In this document: positions 34,432-44,452 of the stretch, piece after piece
Position numbering within the stretch: the stretch's first letter is position 1
Layout: each line of letters opens with the position of its first letter
Assembly: GCF_014174395.1 (NCBI RefSeq)
Contig: NZ_JABEQD010000005.1
Span: 62,001-126,000 of the forward strand
Direction of reading: 5' to 3'
Length of the DNA: 64,000 bases
From: Gluconacetobacter aggeris
GTDB lineage: Bacteria; Pseudomonadota; Alphaproteobacteria; Acetobacterales; Acetobacteraceae
Made by a program: the position numbers and the translations under genes
The notes under the pieces: generated by a model
Told to the model about the DNA's origin: nothing
The model's input: the letters and a program-made list of their open reading frames with translations, nothing else
Databases searched by the model: none

Positions 34432-35994
34432 ATGCTGTCCGATCCATCGCGCGGGGCGAACGCCGCGCGGGAACCCTATGACCTGCTGATTGTCGGTGGC
34501 GGTATCAACGGCGTCGGCATTGCGCGGGATGCCGCCGGGCGCGGGGCGTCGGTGCTGCTGGTGGAGCAGCATGACCTGGCGTCCCATACCTCGTCCGCCA
34601 GTACCAAGCTGATCCATGGCGGATTGCGGTATCTGGAATATTACGAATTCCGCCTGGTGCGCGAGGCGCTGATCGAGCGCGAGCGGCTGCTGGCGATCGC
34701 GCCGCATATCATCTGGCCGCTCTCGTTCGTGCTGCCGCATTCCAGGCTGGTACGGCCGGCCTGGATGCTGCGGATGGGGTTGTTCCTGTACGATCATCTG
34801 GGCGGGCGGATGACGCTGCCGCGCTCGCGCGGGGTGCGGCTGGACCGGGACCCGGTCGGCAAGCCGCTGCGGCCGGACTATCGGCGGGGCTTCATCTATT
34901 CCGACGGGCGGGTGCTGGACAGCCGGCTGGTGGTGCTGAACGCCATGGATGCGCGGGCGAAGGGGGCCGATATCCGGACCCGCACCGCCTTGATCGGGGC
35001 CCGTCGGGTCGATGGTGTGTGGGAAGCGACGATCGAGGATGCGGCCGGGCAGCGGGTTGTGCGGGCGCGCGGACTGGTGAATGCCGCCGGGCCGTGGGTC
35101 GCGCGGGTGCTGCGCGACACGCTGGCGATCAAGACTTCCAAGCAGGTTCGGCTGGTCAAGGGCAGCCATATCGTGGTGCCCCGGCAGTTCGAAGGCGAAC
35201 AGGCCTATATTTTCCAGAATCCCGATAAGAGGATCGTGTTCGCGATCCCGTACGAGCGGGATTTCACGCTGATCGGTACCACCGACATTCCGTGGGCCGC
35301 CGATCCGGGCGAGGTCCGGATTACCGATGACGAGGTGCGTTACCTGTGCGAGAGCGTGAACCGGTATTTCCGCAATCCGGTCACGCCCGAGGATGTCGTG
35401 TGGTCCTATGCCGGGGTGCGGCCACTTTATGACGATGCGGCGCAGAATGCCTCGGCGGTGACGCGCGATTATGTGCTGGATGTCGACGCGCCGCCGGGCG
35501 AGGGGGTGCTGCTGTCGATCTTCGGCGGCAAGATCACGACCTATCGCCGTCTTGCGGAGCATGCGCTGGAAAAGCTGGCGCCCAGCCTGCCGGTGCTGGG
35601 CGGGCCGGGATGGACCGCCAGCCGGCCATTGCCGGGCGGCGATCTGGGGGCGGGCGGGTTCGATACGGCCGTGGCGCGGCTGCGTGCCGATATGTCCTTT
35701 CTCTCGGCCGAGGAGGCGTGGCGGCTGGTCCGCAATTACGGGACGCTGGCGTGGGAAATCCTGGGGAAGGCGCAGCGACGGTCCGATCTGGGCGAGGATT
35801 TCGGCGGCGGCCTGAGTGCGCGCGAGGTCGAGTATCTGATCGCGCGGGAATGGGCCCTGACCGCCGACGATATCCTGTGGCGCCGCTCGCGCCTTGGGCT
35901 GCATATCGACCAGGCGGGCCGGGAGCGGCTGGAACGCTATCTGGAGGCCCGGCGCGAGAATGTGCCCGACATCCGGCCCGCCATGGCGGGCTAG
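34432..35994 (+). CDS. glpD: aerobic glycerol-3-phosphate dehydrogenase
   Basis: A 520-residue FAD enzyme. The dinucleotide motif is LLIVGGGINGVGIARDAAGR, followed by the GlpD signature TSSASTKLIHGGLRYLEYYE. A second FAD contact is VNAAGPWVARVL, and the substrate region includes GTTDIPWAADPGEVRITDDE. It oxidises glycerol-3-phosphate to dihydroxyacetone phosphate at the inner membrane and passes electrons to the quinone pool. AGGAGGA lies 8 nt before the ATG. It is the first gene of the glpDFK operon, under an operator-promoter at 34380-34412. Confidence 0.97.
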   Translation: MLSDPSRGANAAREPYDLLIVGGGINGVGIARDAAGRGASVLLVEQHDLASHTSSASTKLIHGGLRYLEYYEFRLVREALIERERLLAIAPHIIWPLSFVLPHSRLVRPAWMLRMGLFLYDHLGGRMTLPRSRGVRLDRDPVGKPLRPDYRRGFIYSDGRVLDSRLVVLNAMDARAKGADIRTRTALIGARRVDGVWEATIEDAAGQRVVRARGLVNAAGPWVARVLRDTLAIKTSKQVRLVKGSHIVVPRQFEGEQAYIFQNPDKRIVFAIPYERDFTLIGTTDIPWAADPGEVRITDDEVRYLCESVNRYFRNPVTPEDVVWSYAGVRPLYDDAAQNASAVTRDYVLDVDAPPGEGVLLSIFGGKITTYRRLAEHALEKLAPSLPVLGGPGWTASRPLPGGDLGAGGFDTAVARLRADMSFLSAEEAWRLVRNYGTLAWEILGKAQRRSDLGEDFGGGLSAREVEYLIAREWALTADDILWRRSRLGLHIDQAGRERLERYLEARRENVPDIRPAMAG

Positions 35995-36080
35995 GACCGG
36001 CTGCCCGGTAGGGCAAGGCGGCGGGTTCAGGGACCGCAAGAGCAATAACCCGAAAATCAATAACGAGAAGAAACGGGACC

Positions 36081-36944
36081 ATGTTCAGGAACAAGCAGTT
36101 TGTCGGAGAACTGATCTCCGAATTCATCGCGGTCTTCATCATCATCCTGTTCGGTGATTCGGTGGCCGCGATGTATTCGCTGTACGATCCCAGCCCCTAT
36201 CGCAACGCCTATTGGGGCGTATGTATCGTCTGGGGGCTGAGCGTCACCATTGCGATCTATGTCACGGGCGCGGTGTCGGGCACCCATGCCAATCCTGCCG
36301 TCACGCTGGCGCTGGCGGTGTTTCGCGGCTTTTCGTGGCGCAAGGTCGTGCCCTATGCCGCCGTGCAGGTGCTGGGTGGCCTGGCCGGGGCGGCGATCGT
36401 CTATGCGCTGTATGCGCCGGTGATCGATCATTTCAATCTGGCGCATCATCTGGACCGGCTGCATGACGGTGGGGCGGCCGGGGTGTTCTTTACCCATCCC
36501 GGCGATTTCGTGACGCCGATCCATGCGCTGATGGATGAGACCATCCTGACGGCGATGCTGCTGTTCGGGATCTTCGCCGTGACGTGCGAGTACAATACCC
36601 AGGCGCCGCAGGCCAATGGGGGCGCGTTGATCATCGGGTTGCTGGTGGCGGCGATCGGCGGATGCGCGGGTTATCTGGAAGCGTGGGCGATCAACCCGGC
36701 GCGCGATTTCGGGCCGCGCCTGTTCTGTTATTTCGCGGGCTGGGGGCCGTCCGCGCTGCCGTCGCCGGGCCATTACTGGTGGGTGCCCATCGTAGGCCCG
36801 CTGGCAGGCGGCGTGATCGGTGCCGGTGCCTATGAATGCCTGGTGCGCCCCTATATGCCGCGTCTGCGCGACCGGGTGCCGTCGGAGGCCGGTCCCCTGG
36901 CGGATGGACAGACGACCGATGGCCGTGTTGCCGGCCAGCCCTGA
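36081..36944 (+). CDS. glpF: glycerol uptake facilitator (MIP/aquaporin family)
   Basis: A 287-residue channel with six membrane helices and two half-helices. The two NPA boxes are [12 protein letters not shown] and [15 protein letters not shown]. The Asp after the second NPA (NPARD) marks the glycerol-permeable GlpF subfamily. The C-terminal 35 residues are a hydrophilic tail. It lies 86 nt after glpD and 29 nt before glpK, so it belongs to the glycerol operon and brings glycerol in by facilitated diffusion. Confidence 0.95.
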   Translation: MFRNKQFVGELISEFIAVFIIILFGDSVAAMYSLYDPSPYRNAYWGVCIVWGLSVTIAIYVTGAVSGTHANPAVTLALAVFRGFSWRKVVPYAAVQVLGGLAGAAIVYALYAPVIDHFNLAHHLDRLHDGGAAGVFFTHPGDFVTPIHALMDETILTAMLLFGIFAVTCEYNTQAPQANGGALIIGLLVAAIGGCAGYLEAWAINPARDFGPRLFCYFAGWGPSALPSPGHYWWVPIVGPLAGGVIGAGAYECLVRPYMPRLRDRVPSEAGPLADGQTTDGRVAGQP

Positions 36945-36973
36945 TATCGAGCGGAGACTCGGGAGGAACGACC

Positions 36974-38470
36974 ATGAGCAAGAAGAACACCATCCTGGCC
37001 ATCGACCAGGGCACCACCTCGACCCGCAGCATCGTCTTCGACCATGACGCGCGGCCGCTGGCGACGGCGCGTGCAGAATTCGCGCAGCATTATCCCGACC
37101 ATGGCTGGGTCGAGCATGACGCGGAGGAGATCTGGCGTGACGTGGTGTCGACCGCGCGCGATGCGCTGGAGCAGAGCGGCGCCGGGGACAGCGTGGCGGC
37201 GATCGGCATTACCAACCAGCGCGAGACGATCGTGGTGTGGAACCGCGAGACCGGCAAGCCGGTCCACCGGGCCATCGTCTGGCAGGATCGCCGTACCGCC
37301 CCGCTTTGCGCCCGCATGCGGCAGGAGGGATATGAGGCGCTGGTGCGCGAGCGCACGGGGCTGCTGCTGGACCCGTATTTCTCGGCCAGCAAGCTGGCCT
37401 GGATCCTGGACAATGTGGCCGGTGCCCGGCGGGATGCCGAGGCGGGGCGGCTGGCCTTCGGCACCATCGACAGTTTCCTGCTGTGGCGCCTGACGGGTGG
37501 ACGGGTGCATGCCACCGATGTGACCAATGCCTCGCGCACGCTGCTGTTCGATATCCATCGCCAGTGCTGGGATGACGACCTGCTGCGCCTGTTCAATATC
37601 CCCCGCAGCCTGCTGCCCGAGGTGCGGGGCAATAGCGAGATCTATGGCGAGACCGATCCCGCGCTTCTGGGCCGCGCGATTCCGGTGGCGGGCATGGCGG
37701 GCGACCAGCAGGCGGCCCTGGTCGGGCAGGCCTGTTTTACGCCCGGCATGGCCAAGGCGACCTATGGCACCGGCTGCTTCGTGCTGCTGAATACCGGCGA
37801 GGCGCCGGTGACTTCGGCGAACCGGATGCTGACCACGATCGGCTATCGGATCGGCGGCAGGACGGTTTATGCGCTTGAAGGGGCGATCTTCGTCGCCGGG
37901 GCCGCGATCAAATGGCTGCGCGACGGGTTGCACCTGATCACCCATGCGTCGCAGACCGACGACATGGCGACGCGCATTCCGCACAGCCATGGCGTGTATA
38001 TGGTGCCTGGCTTCGTGGGGCTGGGCGCGCCGCACTGGGACCCGGAGGCGCGCGGCCTGATCTGCGGCCTGACGCTGGATGCCACGGCGGCGCACATTGC
38101 CCGTGCCGCCCTGGAATCCGTGGCCTACCAGACCTATGACCTGATGGAGGCGATGGCGCAGGATGGGGGCGGACTGGTCACCACCCTGCGCGTGGATGGC
38201 GGGATGGCGGCCAATGACTGGTTCTGCCAGTTCCTGGCGGACATCCTGCAGGCGGGCGTGGAACGGCCGGCGCATCTGGAAACCACGGCGACGGGCGCCG
38301 CCTTCCTGGCCGGGCTGGCCTGTGGTGTCTGGACCGACCTGGATGATGTGGCCGCGCGGTGGTCGCGCGGGCAGGTGTTCGAGGCCAGCATGGACGGTGC
38401 GCAGCGCCAGACGATGCTGGACGGCTGGCGTCAGGCGGTGCGTCGGACCCTGACGCCGAAGGCGGCCTGA
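36974..38470 (+). CDS. glpK: glycerol kinase
   Basis: A 498-residue FGGY kinase starting at the ATG after GGAGGAACGACC. The N-terminus [20 protein letters not shown] holds the phosphate-binding loop. WQDRRT is the glycerol contact, [16 protein letters not shown] the FGGY signature region, and [12 protein letters not shown] the second phosphate loop. The C-terminal [20 protein letters not shown] is also typical. It phosphorylates internalised glycerol, trapping it and generating the GlpR inducer. It is the last gene of the operon. Confidence 0.97.
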   Translation: MSKKNTILAIDQGTTSTRSIVFDHDARPLATARAEFAQHYPDHGWVEHDAEEIWRDVVSTARDALEQSGAGDSVAAIGITNQRETIVVWNRETGKPVHRAIVWQDRRTAPLCARMRQEGYEALVRERTGLLLDPYFSASKLAWILDNVAGARRDAEAGRLAFGTIDSFLLWRLTGGRVHATDVTNASRTLLFDIHRQCWDDDLLRLFNIPRSLLPEVRGNSEIYGETDPALLGRAIPVAGMAGDQQAALVGQACFTPGMAKATYGTGCFVLLNTGEAPVTSANRMLTTIGYRIGGRTVYALEGAIFVAGAAIKWLRDGLHLITHASQTDDMATRIPHSHGVYMVPGFVGLGAPHWDPEARGLICGLTLDATAAHIARAALESVAYQTYDLMEAMAQDGGGLVTTLRVDGGMAANDWFCQFLADILQAGVERPAHLETTATGAAFLAGLACGVWTDLDDVAARWSRGQVFEASMDGAQRQTMLDGWRQAVRRTLTPKAA

Positions 38471-38486
38471 GTGCGCTCCGGGGAGG

Positions 38487-38984
38487 CTACGGCGTGGTTT
38501 CCTCGGTATTCGCCGCGGGGTGGACGGCGAAGGGGACGCTGCGGGTTGCGCCGCCCAGGAAGTGGAATGTGATGGTGATCTGCTGGCCGGGGCGCACGCT
38601 GTCGTCATAGCCGGCGCAGATGAGGTGATAGCCGCCCGGCGGGAAGACGAGGGTGGTCTCGGGCGGCAGGGCCAGATGCGTGAACAGGCTAGCGGTTTCG
38701 CCCGTGCTTTCCTGTTCCGTATGGTGGGCGACGAGATTGCGGCAGGCGGGCGACGAGACGCCGGCCAGCAGGTGGACGGCGCTGCCCCGGTTCTCGATCG
38801 TGAAATATCCGGCCGCGATCCGGCGTTCGGGGCGGAGGATCTGGATCGACGTATCGCGGATGTCGATATCCTGCCCGGCGGCGGCCTGGTCGTCGTCGGG
38901 CGTGAGCGGAGCGGCCCGGGCGGCCGAGAGGGCGGCCTGACTCATGAGGACCAGTAATCCGATCAGCAGCGCGTGTCGCGTCAT
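38487..38984 (-). CDS. PCu(A)C-like periplasmic protein with altered copper motif
   Basis: A 165-residue protein with an N-terminal signal peptide ([20 protein letters not shown]). The fold matches the PCuAC copper chaperone family: [20 protein letters not shown], then [20 protein letters not shown]. The canonical ligands H-x-M ... H-x-M are not kept. The first site reads VAHHTEQES and the second GYHLIC, so the Met residues are missing while the His remain and Cys appear nearby. It may bind copper differently or not at all. It is convergent with glpK. Confidence 0.78.
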   Translation of the reverse strand: MTRHALLIGLLVLMSQAALSAARAAPLTPDDDQAAAGQDIDIRDTSIQILRPERRIAAGYFTIENRGSAVHLLAGVSSPACRNLVAHHTEQESTGETASLFTHLALPPETTLVFPPGGYHLICAGYDDSVRPGQQITITFHFLGGATRSVPFAVHPAANTEETTP

Positions 38985-39131
38985 GGGCTCCTCGGCTTCG
39001 GCATTTCGGAGAGGTTATCAGCATGCGGGGTGGGGACAAAGCGCATCCGGCATGTCCACATGGGCTTGCGTCCGGTTGATTTCGTGCGCATTTCCCGTGC
39101 CAGGAATACGCCGCGCAGGACTGAAGCCCAC

Positions 39132-39668
39132 ATGAGATGCCCTTTTTGTGGTCATGACGATACCCAGGTCAAGGACAGCCGCCCGCATGAGGATGGGGCG
39201 GCGATCCGGCGCCGGCGGATCTGTGCGTCATGCGGCCAGCGCTTCACGACCATCGAGCGGGTGCAGCTTCGGGACCTGTATGTGGTCAAGGCCGATGGAC
39301 GGCGTGTGCCGTTCGAGCGGGACAAGCTGGCGCGGTCGGTGCGTGTCGCGCTGCGCAAGCGCCCGGTGGACGACGAGCGGATCGAGCGAATCGTCAACGG
39401 CCTGGTCCGCAAGCTGGAAGCGTCGGGGGAAACCGACATTCCGTCGGTCGATATCGGCAAGCTGGTGATGGACACGCTGCGCGAGGTCGATATCGTGGCC
39501 TATATTCGTTTCGCCAGCGTACATTGGGATTTTCGTGAAACCAAGGATTTCGCGGCGATCCTGGAGTCGATCCCCGGAGCGGCCGAGGCCCGGGCGGCGG
39601 CCGGGGGACGGAAGAACGACGCGCCCGAGGAAGGTGGCTATGGACCTGGCGACGTAAAGAGGCGATGA
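39132..39668 (+). CDS. nrdR: transcriptional repressor NrdR
   Basis: A 178-residue NrdR. The zinc ribbon is [20 protein letters not shown] ... [17 protein letters not shown], followed by the ATP-cone ([20 protein letters not shown] onward). NrdR senses dATP/ATP and represses ribonucleotide reductase genes at NrdR boxes. The ATG at 39132 is fixed by the zinc ribbon. It heads nrdR-nusB-thiL, with a 40-nt gap to nusB. The C-terminal 30 residues are a nonconserved Gly/Ala tail. Confidence 0.95.
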   Translation: MRCPFCGHDDTQVKDSRPHEDGAAIRRRRICASCGQRFTTIERVQLRDLYVVKADGRRVPFERDKLARSVRVALRKRPVDDERIERIVNGLVRKLEASGETDIPSVDIGKLVMDTLREVDIVAYIRFASVHWDFRETKDFAAILESIPGAAEARAAAGGRKNDAPEEGGYGPGDVKRR

Positions 39669-39708
39669 AGCCGCCTCTCGCGGAATCGTGGCAGCAGGAG
39701 ACAGGCGC

Positions 39709-40290
39709 ATGAACGGATCGCAGGACGAAGACAGGACCCATGCGCGCACCCGCTCGCGGACCGCATCGCGCGTGGCGGTGGTGCAGGCCCTTTTCCAGAT
39801 CGAACAGGCCGGCGACACGCCCGAGGCGGTGATCCAGCAATTCCTGCGTCATCGGCTGGGCGTGGTGCCGGCCGCGGACCATGGTGCCGAGTATGAGGAC
39901 GGGCGTGTGCCCGAGGCGGATATCCGCCTGTTCGAGCAGGTGGTGCGCTCGGCGATGGCGCGGCGCGAGCAGATCGATGCCCTGATTGTCGACGTGCTGC
40001 CGGCCTCCTGGCCGGTGGGGCGGCTTGACCCGGTGCTGCGTGCCCTGCTGCGTGCCGGCGGCGGGGAACTGGCGGTGGTTGGCGGGGTGCCGACGCGGGT
40101 GGTCATCAACGAATATCTCGACATCGCCCACGGTTTCTTCTCCGGGGACGAGCCGAAGATGGTCAATGGCGTGCTCGACACGCTGGCGCGCCGGCTGCGT
40201 GCAGCCGAAGACGCGCCGGCGAGCGAGGCCGAAGCCGGGAGCGTGGCCGATGAGACGCCCGAGGACGCCCATGGGGTCGAAGGCGCCTGA
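39709..40290 (+). CDS. nusB: transcription antitermination protein NusB
   Basis: A 193-residue all-helical RNA-binding protein. ASRVAVVQALFQIEQAGDTP is the NusB N-terminus, and GGVPTRVVINEYLDIAHGFF ending PKMVNGVLDTLARRL is the conserved C-terminal half. NusB with NusE binds boxA RNA and prevents Rho termination of rRNA transcripts. GGAG lies 9 nt before the ATG. The last 35 residues are acidic and overlap the start of thiL by 20 nt. Confidence 0.94.
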   Translation: MNGSQDEDRTHARTRSRTASRVAVVQALFQIEQAGDTPEAVIQQFLRHRLGVVPAADHGAEYEDGRVPEADIRLFEQVVRSAMARREQIDALIVDVLPASWPVGRLDPVLRALLRAGGGELAVVGGVPTRVVINEYLDIAHGFFSGDEPKMVNGVLDTLARRLRAAEDAPASEAEAGSVADETPEDAHGVEGA

Positions 40291-41257
40291 TCCGGCGGGG
40301 CGCGTGGCGCCCCTGCCGTCGGAATTCCGGTTCATCCGGCGGCATTTCCGCGCGCTTGCGGGCGAGGGGGCGCTTGGCCTGACGGACGACGCCGCGCTGG
40401 TGCATCCGCCGGAAGGCCGCGAACTGGTGATCGCGGTCGATACGATGGTCGAATCGGTGCATTTCCTGCCGGACGATCCGCCCGACACGGTGGGCCGCAA
40501 GCTGCTGCGCTGCAACCTGTCGGACCTGGCGGCGATGGACGCGACGCCGCTGGGCTATCTGCTGGCGCTCACCCGGCCGCATTCGCGCGACGAGGAATGG
40601 TTCGGCGCGTTCGCGGCGGGACTGGGGGATGACCAGGCCCGCTACGGCCTGACCCTGCTGGGCGGCGATACCACGGCGACATCGGGGCCGCTGGTCCTGT
40701 CCCTGACCATTCTGGGCCATGTCCGACCGGGGGGTGCCCTGCGGCGCAGCGGGGCGCGCGACGGCGACGGTGTCTGGGTGACCGGCACGATTGGCGACGG
40801 CGCGCTGGGATTGCGGGTGCTGCGGGGCGAATTGGCGGATGCCTCGGGTTTCCTGGCCCGTCGCTATCGCCTGCCGGAACCAAGGCTGGGGCTGGGGCTG
40901 GGGGGGATTGCCTCGGCGGCGATGGATGTGTCGGACGGGCTGGTGCAGGATCTGGGCCATCTGGCGCGGGAAAGCGGGCTGGGCGCGTGGCTCGATGCGT
41001 CATGCGTGCCGCTGTCGGACGCCGCGCGGCGGGCGGGGCCGGACTGGCTGGCGACCTGCCTGACCGGCGGTGACGATTATGAGCTGTTGCTGGCGGTTCC
41101 GCCGGAACGGGAAGCTGCCTTGCGCGAAGCCGCCGCACAGGGCGGCGTGCCGGTGACCCGGATCGGTCGCTTTGATCGTGCGCTGCAAGGGGTCGAAGTG
41201 CGCGATGGGGCAGGTGGCACGCTGGCACTGGATCGCACCGGCTGGAGCCATCTGTAG
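40271..41257 (+). CDS. thiL: thiamine-monophosphate kinase
   Basis: A 328-residue ThiL. It begins inside nusB at 40271. SEFRFIRRHF is followed by the metal and nucleotide residues LTDDAALVHPP and AVDTMVESVHFLPDDPPDTV. Further motifs are LSDLAAMDATP, LLGGDTTATSGPL, AMDVSDGLVQDLGHL and CLTGGDDYELLLAVP. It phosphorylates thiamine monophosphate to thiamine diphosphate, the cofactor that AcoAB in this window requires. The nrdR-nusB-thiL order is common in alphaproteobacteria. Confidence 0.95.
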   Translation: MGSKAPDPAGRVAPLPSEFRFIRRHFRALAGEGALGLTDDAALVHPPEGRELVIAVDTMVESVHFLPDDPPDTVGRKLLRCNLSDLAAMDATPLGYLLALTRPHSRDEEWFGAFAAGLGDDQARYGLTLLGGDTTATSGPLVLSLTILGHVRPGGALRRSGARDGDGVWVTGTIGDGALGLRVLRGELADASGFLARRYRLPEPRLGLGLGGIASAAMDVSDGLVQDLGHLARESGLGAWLDASCVPLSDAARRAGPDWLATCLTGGDDYELLLAVPPEREAALREAAAQGGVPVTRIGRFDRALQGVEVRDGAGGTLALDRTGWSHL

Positions 41258-41266
41258 CCCCGGGTT

Positions 41267-42430
41267 TCAGTTCGCCGTCAGCGAACGGTCGTACACGCGG
41301 TACCGCTTGCAGGGGGCGGGGGCGAGGCGTTCGATCAGCCGCCGCATGGGCATGTTGTTCTCGACGATCCAGCCCATTTCGACCATGCGGTAGGGCAGGG
41401 AATGGCCGCGCCGCATCAGTTCGGTAATGGCCAGGGCGGGCAGGATGGCGCCCAGGGCCGTTCCTTCCATCCTGGAACTGACGCCCAGCAGGATGACGCG
41501 GGCGGTATGGAACTGGTGGCGCAGCAGGCGCGCCGCCAGCCTGACCCAGCCCAGCGGCGAGGGCGCGCCGCCGAGATCGCCCGCGATGTCGTAGAGGTTC
41601 GGCACCACCAGGGCGACGGCCACGGGCTCGCCTTTCTGCTCGATCAGCACGAAATGCTCGGGCTTCAGGATCGGCTTCATCTGCGCGACCATCGCCGTCA
41701 TCTCGTCCTGGGTCAGCGGCAGGGAGCCCCAATTGTTGCGCCAGGCATCGTTGTAGAGGCCGCGCAGGATCTCGCCGTCTTCCGCCATCCTGTCCTTGCG
41801 CATGGTGCGCGTCGTCACGCTGCCCAGTCGCCCTTCGCCCAGTCGCAGGCTGGAGGGAACCAGGTGCTTCGCCTCGGCCTGCGGTCCGATTTCCATCTGG
41901 TAGGCGAGGAAATCCATCGCCTTGGCGAAGCCGGCGGCCTCGATCAGCGGCGGCAGCCAGCGCGGGTGCCAGGGCATCGCGATCATCGGCGGGGCGTCAT
42001 GGCCCTCGATCATCACGCCCAGTTCGCCGTTGGAATTGAGCGTGAAGGGGCCGCGGGCGGTGATCATGCCCCGCTCGCGCAGCCAGTCGCATGCGGCGTG
42101 CAGCAGGGCCGAGACGACGGACGCGTCGTCGATCGCGTCCAGCGCCCCGAAAAAGCCAATATTTTCGCCGAGTCTGTCAATGGCCAGATCGTCGATCTGC
42201 GCGGAAATCCGGCCGACGGGCCGCCCGCCGCGCATGGCCATGAAATATTGCGCCCGCCCGTGACCGAAGAAGGGGCTCTTGCGCGGGTGGAGCAGATCCT
42301 TCTGCTCCATGTCCAGCGGCGGCACATAGCCGGGCAGTCCGGCATAGAGCCGGCGGGGAAGGCGGATGAACTGCGAGAGCTGACGAAGGCCGGATACGGG
42401 AGTGATGACAAGTTGATCCGCTTCGTTCAT
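41267..42430 (-). CDS. GNAT-fold acyltransferase-like protein (YghO / bacterial ceramide synthase-like)
   Basis: A 387-residue soluble protein from the ATG at 42430. Its pattern is that of a large GNAT-like family: QFIRLPRRLYAGLPGYVPPL, then KSPFFGHGRAQYFMAMRGGR, PVGRISAQIDDLAID, GFFGALDAIDD and ARGPFTLNSNGELGVMIEGH. The C-terminal half repeats a GNAT-like unit (EHFVLIEQKGEPVAVALVVP). E. coli YghO and the bacterial ceramide synthase bCerS belong to this kind of protein, as far as I can judge. It is divergent from an SDR gene. The acyl acceptor cannot be deduced here. Confidence 0.7.
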   Translation of the reverse strand: MNEADQLVITPVSGLRQLSQFIRLPRRLYAGLPGYVPPLDMEQKDLLHPRKSPFFGHGRAQYFMAMRGGRPVGRISAQIDDLAIDRLGENIGFFGALDAIDDASVVSALLHAACDWLRERGMITARGPFTLNSNGELGVMIEGHDAPPMIAMPWHPRWLPPLIEAAGFAKAMDFLAYQMEIGPQAEAKHLVPSSLRLGEGRLGSVTTRTMRKDRMAEDGEILRGLYNDAWRNNWGSLPLTQDEMTAMVAQMKPILKPEHFVLIEQKGEPVAVALVVPNLYDIAGDLGGAPSPLGWVRLAARLLRHQFHTARVILLGVSSRMEGTALGAILPALAITELMRRGHSLPYRMVEMGWIVENNMPMRRLIERLAPAPCKRYRVYDRSLTAN

Positions 42431-42540
42431 GACCGGTCCGTTTTCTGGCTGCGGTGAGGCAGGCAAGTGGCTGAATGGATTGGCCGAGAAGACCAGCCTG
42501 TGCTGATGACATGGAATTGGTAGTCAAAGAAAGGGGCCCG

Positions 42541-43356
42541 ATGGCCAAGACACATCAGGGTGGCGAAATCCGTTTTGATCCGGCGACCGTCCTGATTACC
42601 GGGGCTTCCAGCGGCATCGGGGCGGAACTGGCCCGCTTCTATGCCCGGTCCGGCCGCCGGCTGGTGCTGTGGGGGCGTGATCCGGCCCGGCTGGAACAGG
42701 TGGCGCGCGACTGCCGGACCATGGGGGCCACGGTGGCGACACGCACGTTGAACCTGGCCGACGGGGCCGCCGCGATCGCGGCCTTTCGCGAGGACGACGA
42801 TGCGCATCCGGTCGATCTGCTGATCCTTGCCGCAGGCCTGGGGGACATGCGCCAGCAGACGGCGCTGACCGAGCGGGCAGAGACGGTGCTGGAACTGGGG
42901 CTGGTGAATTTTGCGACGCCGGCCGCGCTGGCGACCGCCGGGGCAGAGCGGATGGTGGCGCGGCGGCGGGGGCATATCGTGCTGCTGGGCTCGGTCGCGG
43001 CCTTCCATGCGTTGCCTTTCGCGGCTGGTTATTCGGGATCGAAAGCCGGGCTGGCGCGTTTCTCCGAGGCGCTGCGCAATGGGCTGCTGGAGCATGGTGT
43101 GGGCGTGACGCTGGTGTCGCCGGGATTTGTCGATACGCCGATGAGTCGTCGGGTCAGCAGTGCCAAGCCGTTCCTGCAAAGTGCGCCCCAGGCCGCGCGC
43201 CTGATCGCGCGGGCAGTGGAGGAGGAACGGCCGCATCTGATCTTCCCCCGGATCTTCGCGGGGCTGCGCCTGCTGGACATCGTGCTGCCGCGTCCGATAC
43301 GGGATTTCGTGCTGAGGCGCCTGAAGGCTGAACAGGCGCCGCGACCGACGACATGA
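42541..43356 (+). CDS. SDR family oxidoreductase, possible ketosphinganine-type reductase
   Basis: A 271-residue short-chain dehydrogenase. Cofactor motif TGASSGIGAELARFYARSGR, then ILAAGLGD in place of NAG, Ser in LGSVAAFHAL, and YSGSKAGLARFSEAL as the catalytic Tyr/Lys. The C-terminus ends in a hydrophobic, basic stretch (LRLLDIVLPRPIRDFVLRRL) that could associate with membrane, as in lipid-linked ketoreductases. The ATG at 42541 has AAAGG upstream; an in-frame ATG at 42511 is possible. Divergent from the GNAT-like gene and upstream of glk. Confidence 0.85.
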   Translation: MAKTHQGGEIRFDPATVLITGASSGIGAELARFYARSGRRLVLWGRDPARLEQVARDCRTMGATVATRTLNLADGAAAIAAFREDDDAHPVDLLILAAGLGDMRQQTALTERAETVLELGLVNFATPAALATAGAERMVARRRGHIVLLGSVAAFHALPFAAGYSGSKAGLARFSEALRNGLLEHGVGVTLVSPGFVDTPMSRRVSSAKPFLQSAPQAARLIARAVEEERPHLIFPRIFAGLRLLDIVLPRPIRDFVLRRLKAEQAPRPTT

Positions 43357-43409
43357 ATCCCGGCGACGATGTGCGTCGGCATAGTATCCGCAGGGAGCCT
43401 GGCCTGGAC

Positions 43410-44378
43410 ATGAAAGAAATCGTCGCCGTGGATATCGGCGGAACCCATGCCCGATTTGCGATTGCCACGGTGGACGCCGGGCGCGTGACCGCGCTGGGGG
43501 ATGCGCTGACCCTGAAATGCGCCGAGCATGCCAGCCTGCAACTGGCGTGGGAGGCCTTCGGCCGGCAGGTCGGGCGCGCGCTGCCGCGTGCCGCCGGCAT
43601 TGCCGTCGCCTGTCCGGTTCAGGGCGATATCCTGAAGCTGACGAACAATCCCTGGATGATTCGGCCCGCCCAGCTTGGGGCGCAGCTTGGGGTGGACGAG
43701 CATGTCCTGGTCAATGATTTCGGCGCCATCGGCTATGCGGTGGCCCAGGTCGACGCGACGCATCTGCGGCACCTGTGCGGGCCCGACCGCGACCTGCCGG
43801 CCAATGGGGTGACGACGATCGTCGGTCCCGGCACGGGGCTTGGCTCGGCCTATGTCGTGCGGCGCGACGGGCGCTGCCTGGTATGCGAGACCGAGGGCGG
43901 GCATGTGGATTTCGCGCCGCTGGACAGTGTCGACGACCGGATTCTGCAGCGGCTGCGGCAGCGTTACCGCCGGGTTTCGGCCGAGCGGATCGTCTCCGGG
44001 CCGGGCCTGGTGAACCTGTACGAGACGATTGCCGAGCTTGAAGGCCAGCCGACCCGAATCCACGACGACAAGGAACTGTGGACCCTGGGGCTGGAGGGGC
44101 GCGACCCAATGGCGTCGGCGGCGGTGGAGCGGTTCTGCCTCGCGCTGGGTGGGGTTGCGGGCGATCTGGCCCTGGCGCAGGGCGCCAATGGCGTGGTGAT
44201 CGCGGGTGGGGTGGGGCTGCGGCTGGCGGACCATCTGCCGCGATCCGGATTCGCCGAGCGATTCGTGGCCAAGGGGCGATTCGAATCGATGATGGCGGGG
44301 TTGCCGGTGAAGCTGATCACGCATCCGCAGCCCGGCCTGCTGGGGGCGGCGGCGGCCTTTGCGGAACGGTTCCATTAA
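43410..44378 (+). CDS. glk: glucokinase
   Basis: About 322 residues, the usual length, from the ATG at 43410 with GGGAG 12 nt upstream. An ATG at 43353 in an ATGA overlap with the SDR gene would add 19 residues. The phosphate loop is AVDIGGTHARFAIA, the sugar contact LTNNPWMIR and VNDFGAIGYAV. The adenosine motif follows as GPGTGLGSAYVV and the zinc-less glucokinase segment ETEGGHVDFAPLD. It phosphorylates glucose in the cytoplasm. Confidence 0.93.
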   Translation: MKEIVAVDIGGTHARFAIATVDAGRVTALGDALTLKCAEHASLQLAWEAFGRQVGRALPRAAGIAVACPVQGDILKLTNNPWMIRPAQLGAQLGVDEHVLVNDFGAIGYAVAQVDATHLRHLCGPDRDLPANGVTTIVGPGTGLGSAYVVRRDGRCLVCETEGGHVDFAPLDSVDDRILQRLRQRYRRVSAERIVSGPGLVNLYETIAELEGQPTRIHDDKELWTLGLEGRDPMASAAVERFCLALGGVAGDLALAQGANGVVIAGGVGLRLADHLPRSGFAERFVAKGRFESMMAGLPVKLITHPQPGLLGAAAAFAERFH

Positions 44379-44452
44379 CGGGCCGGCCTCCCTTGCATCA
44401 TATCGGAAGCGGTAGGACAGTCGCCTCATCTTGTTGAGGGAAGAGGCTGGCA

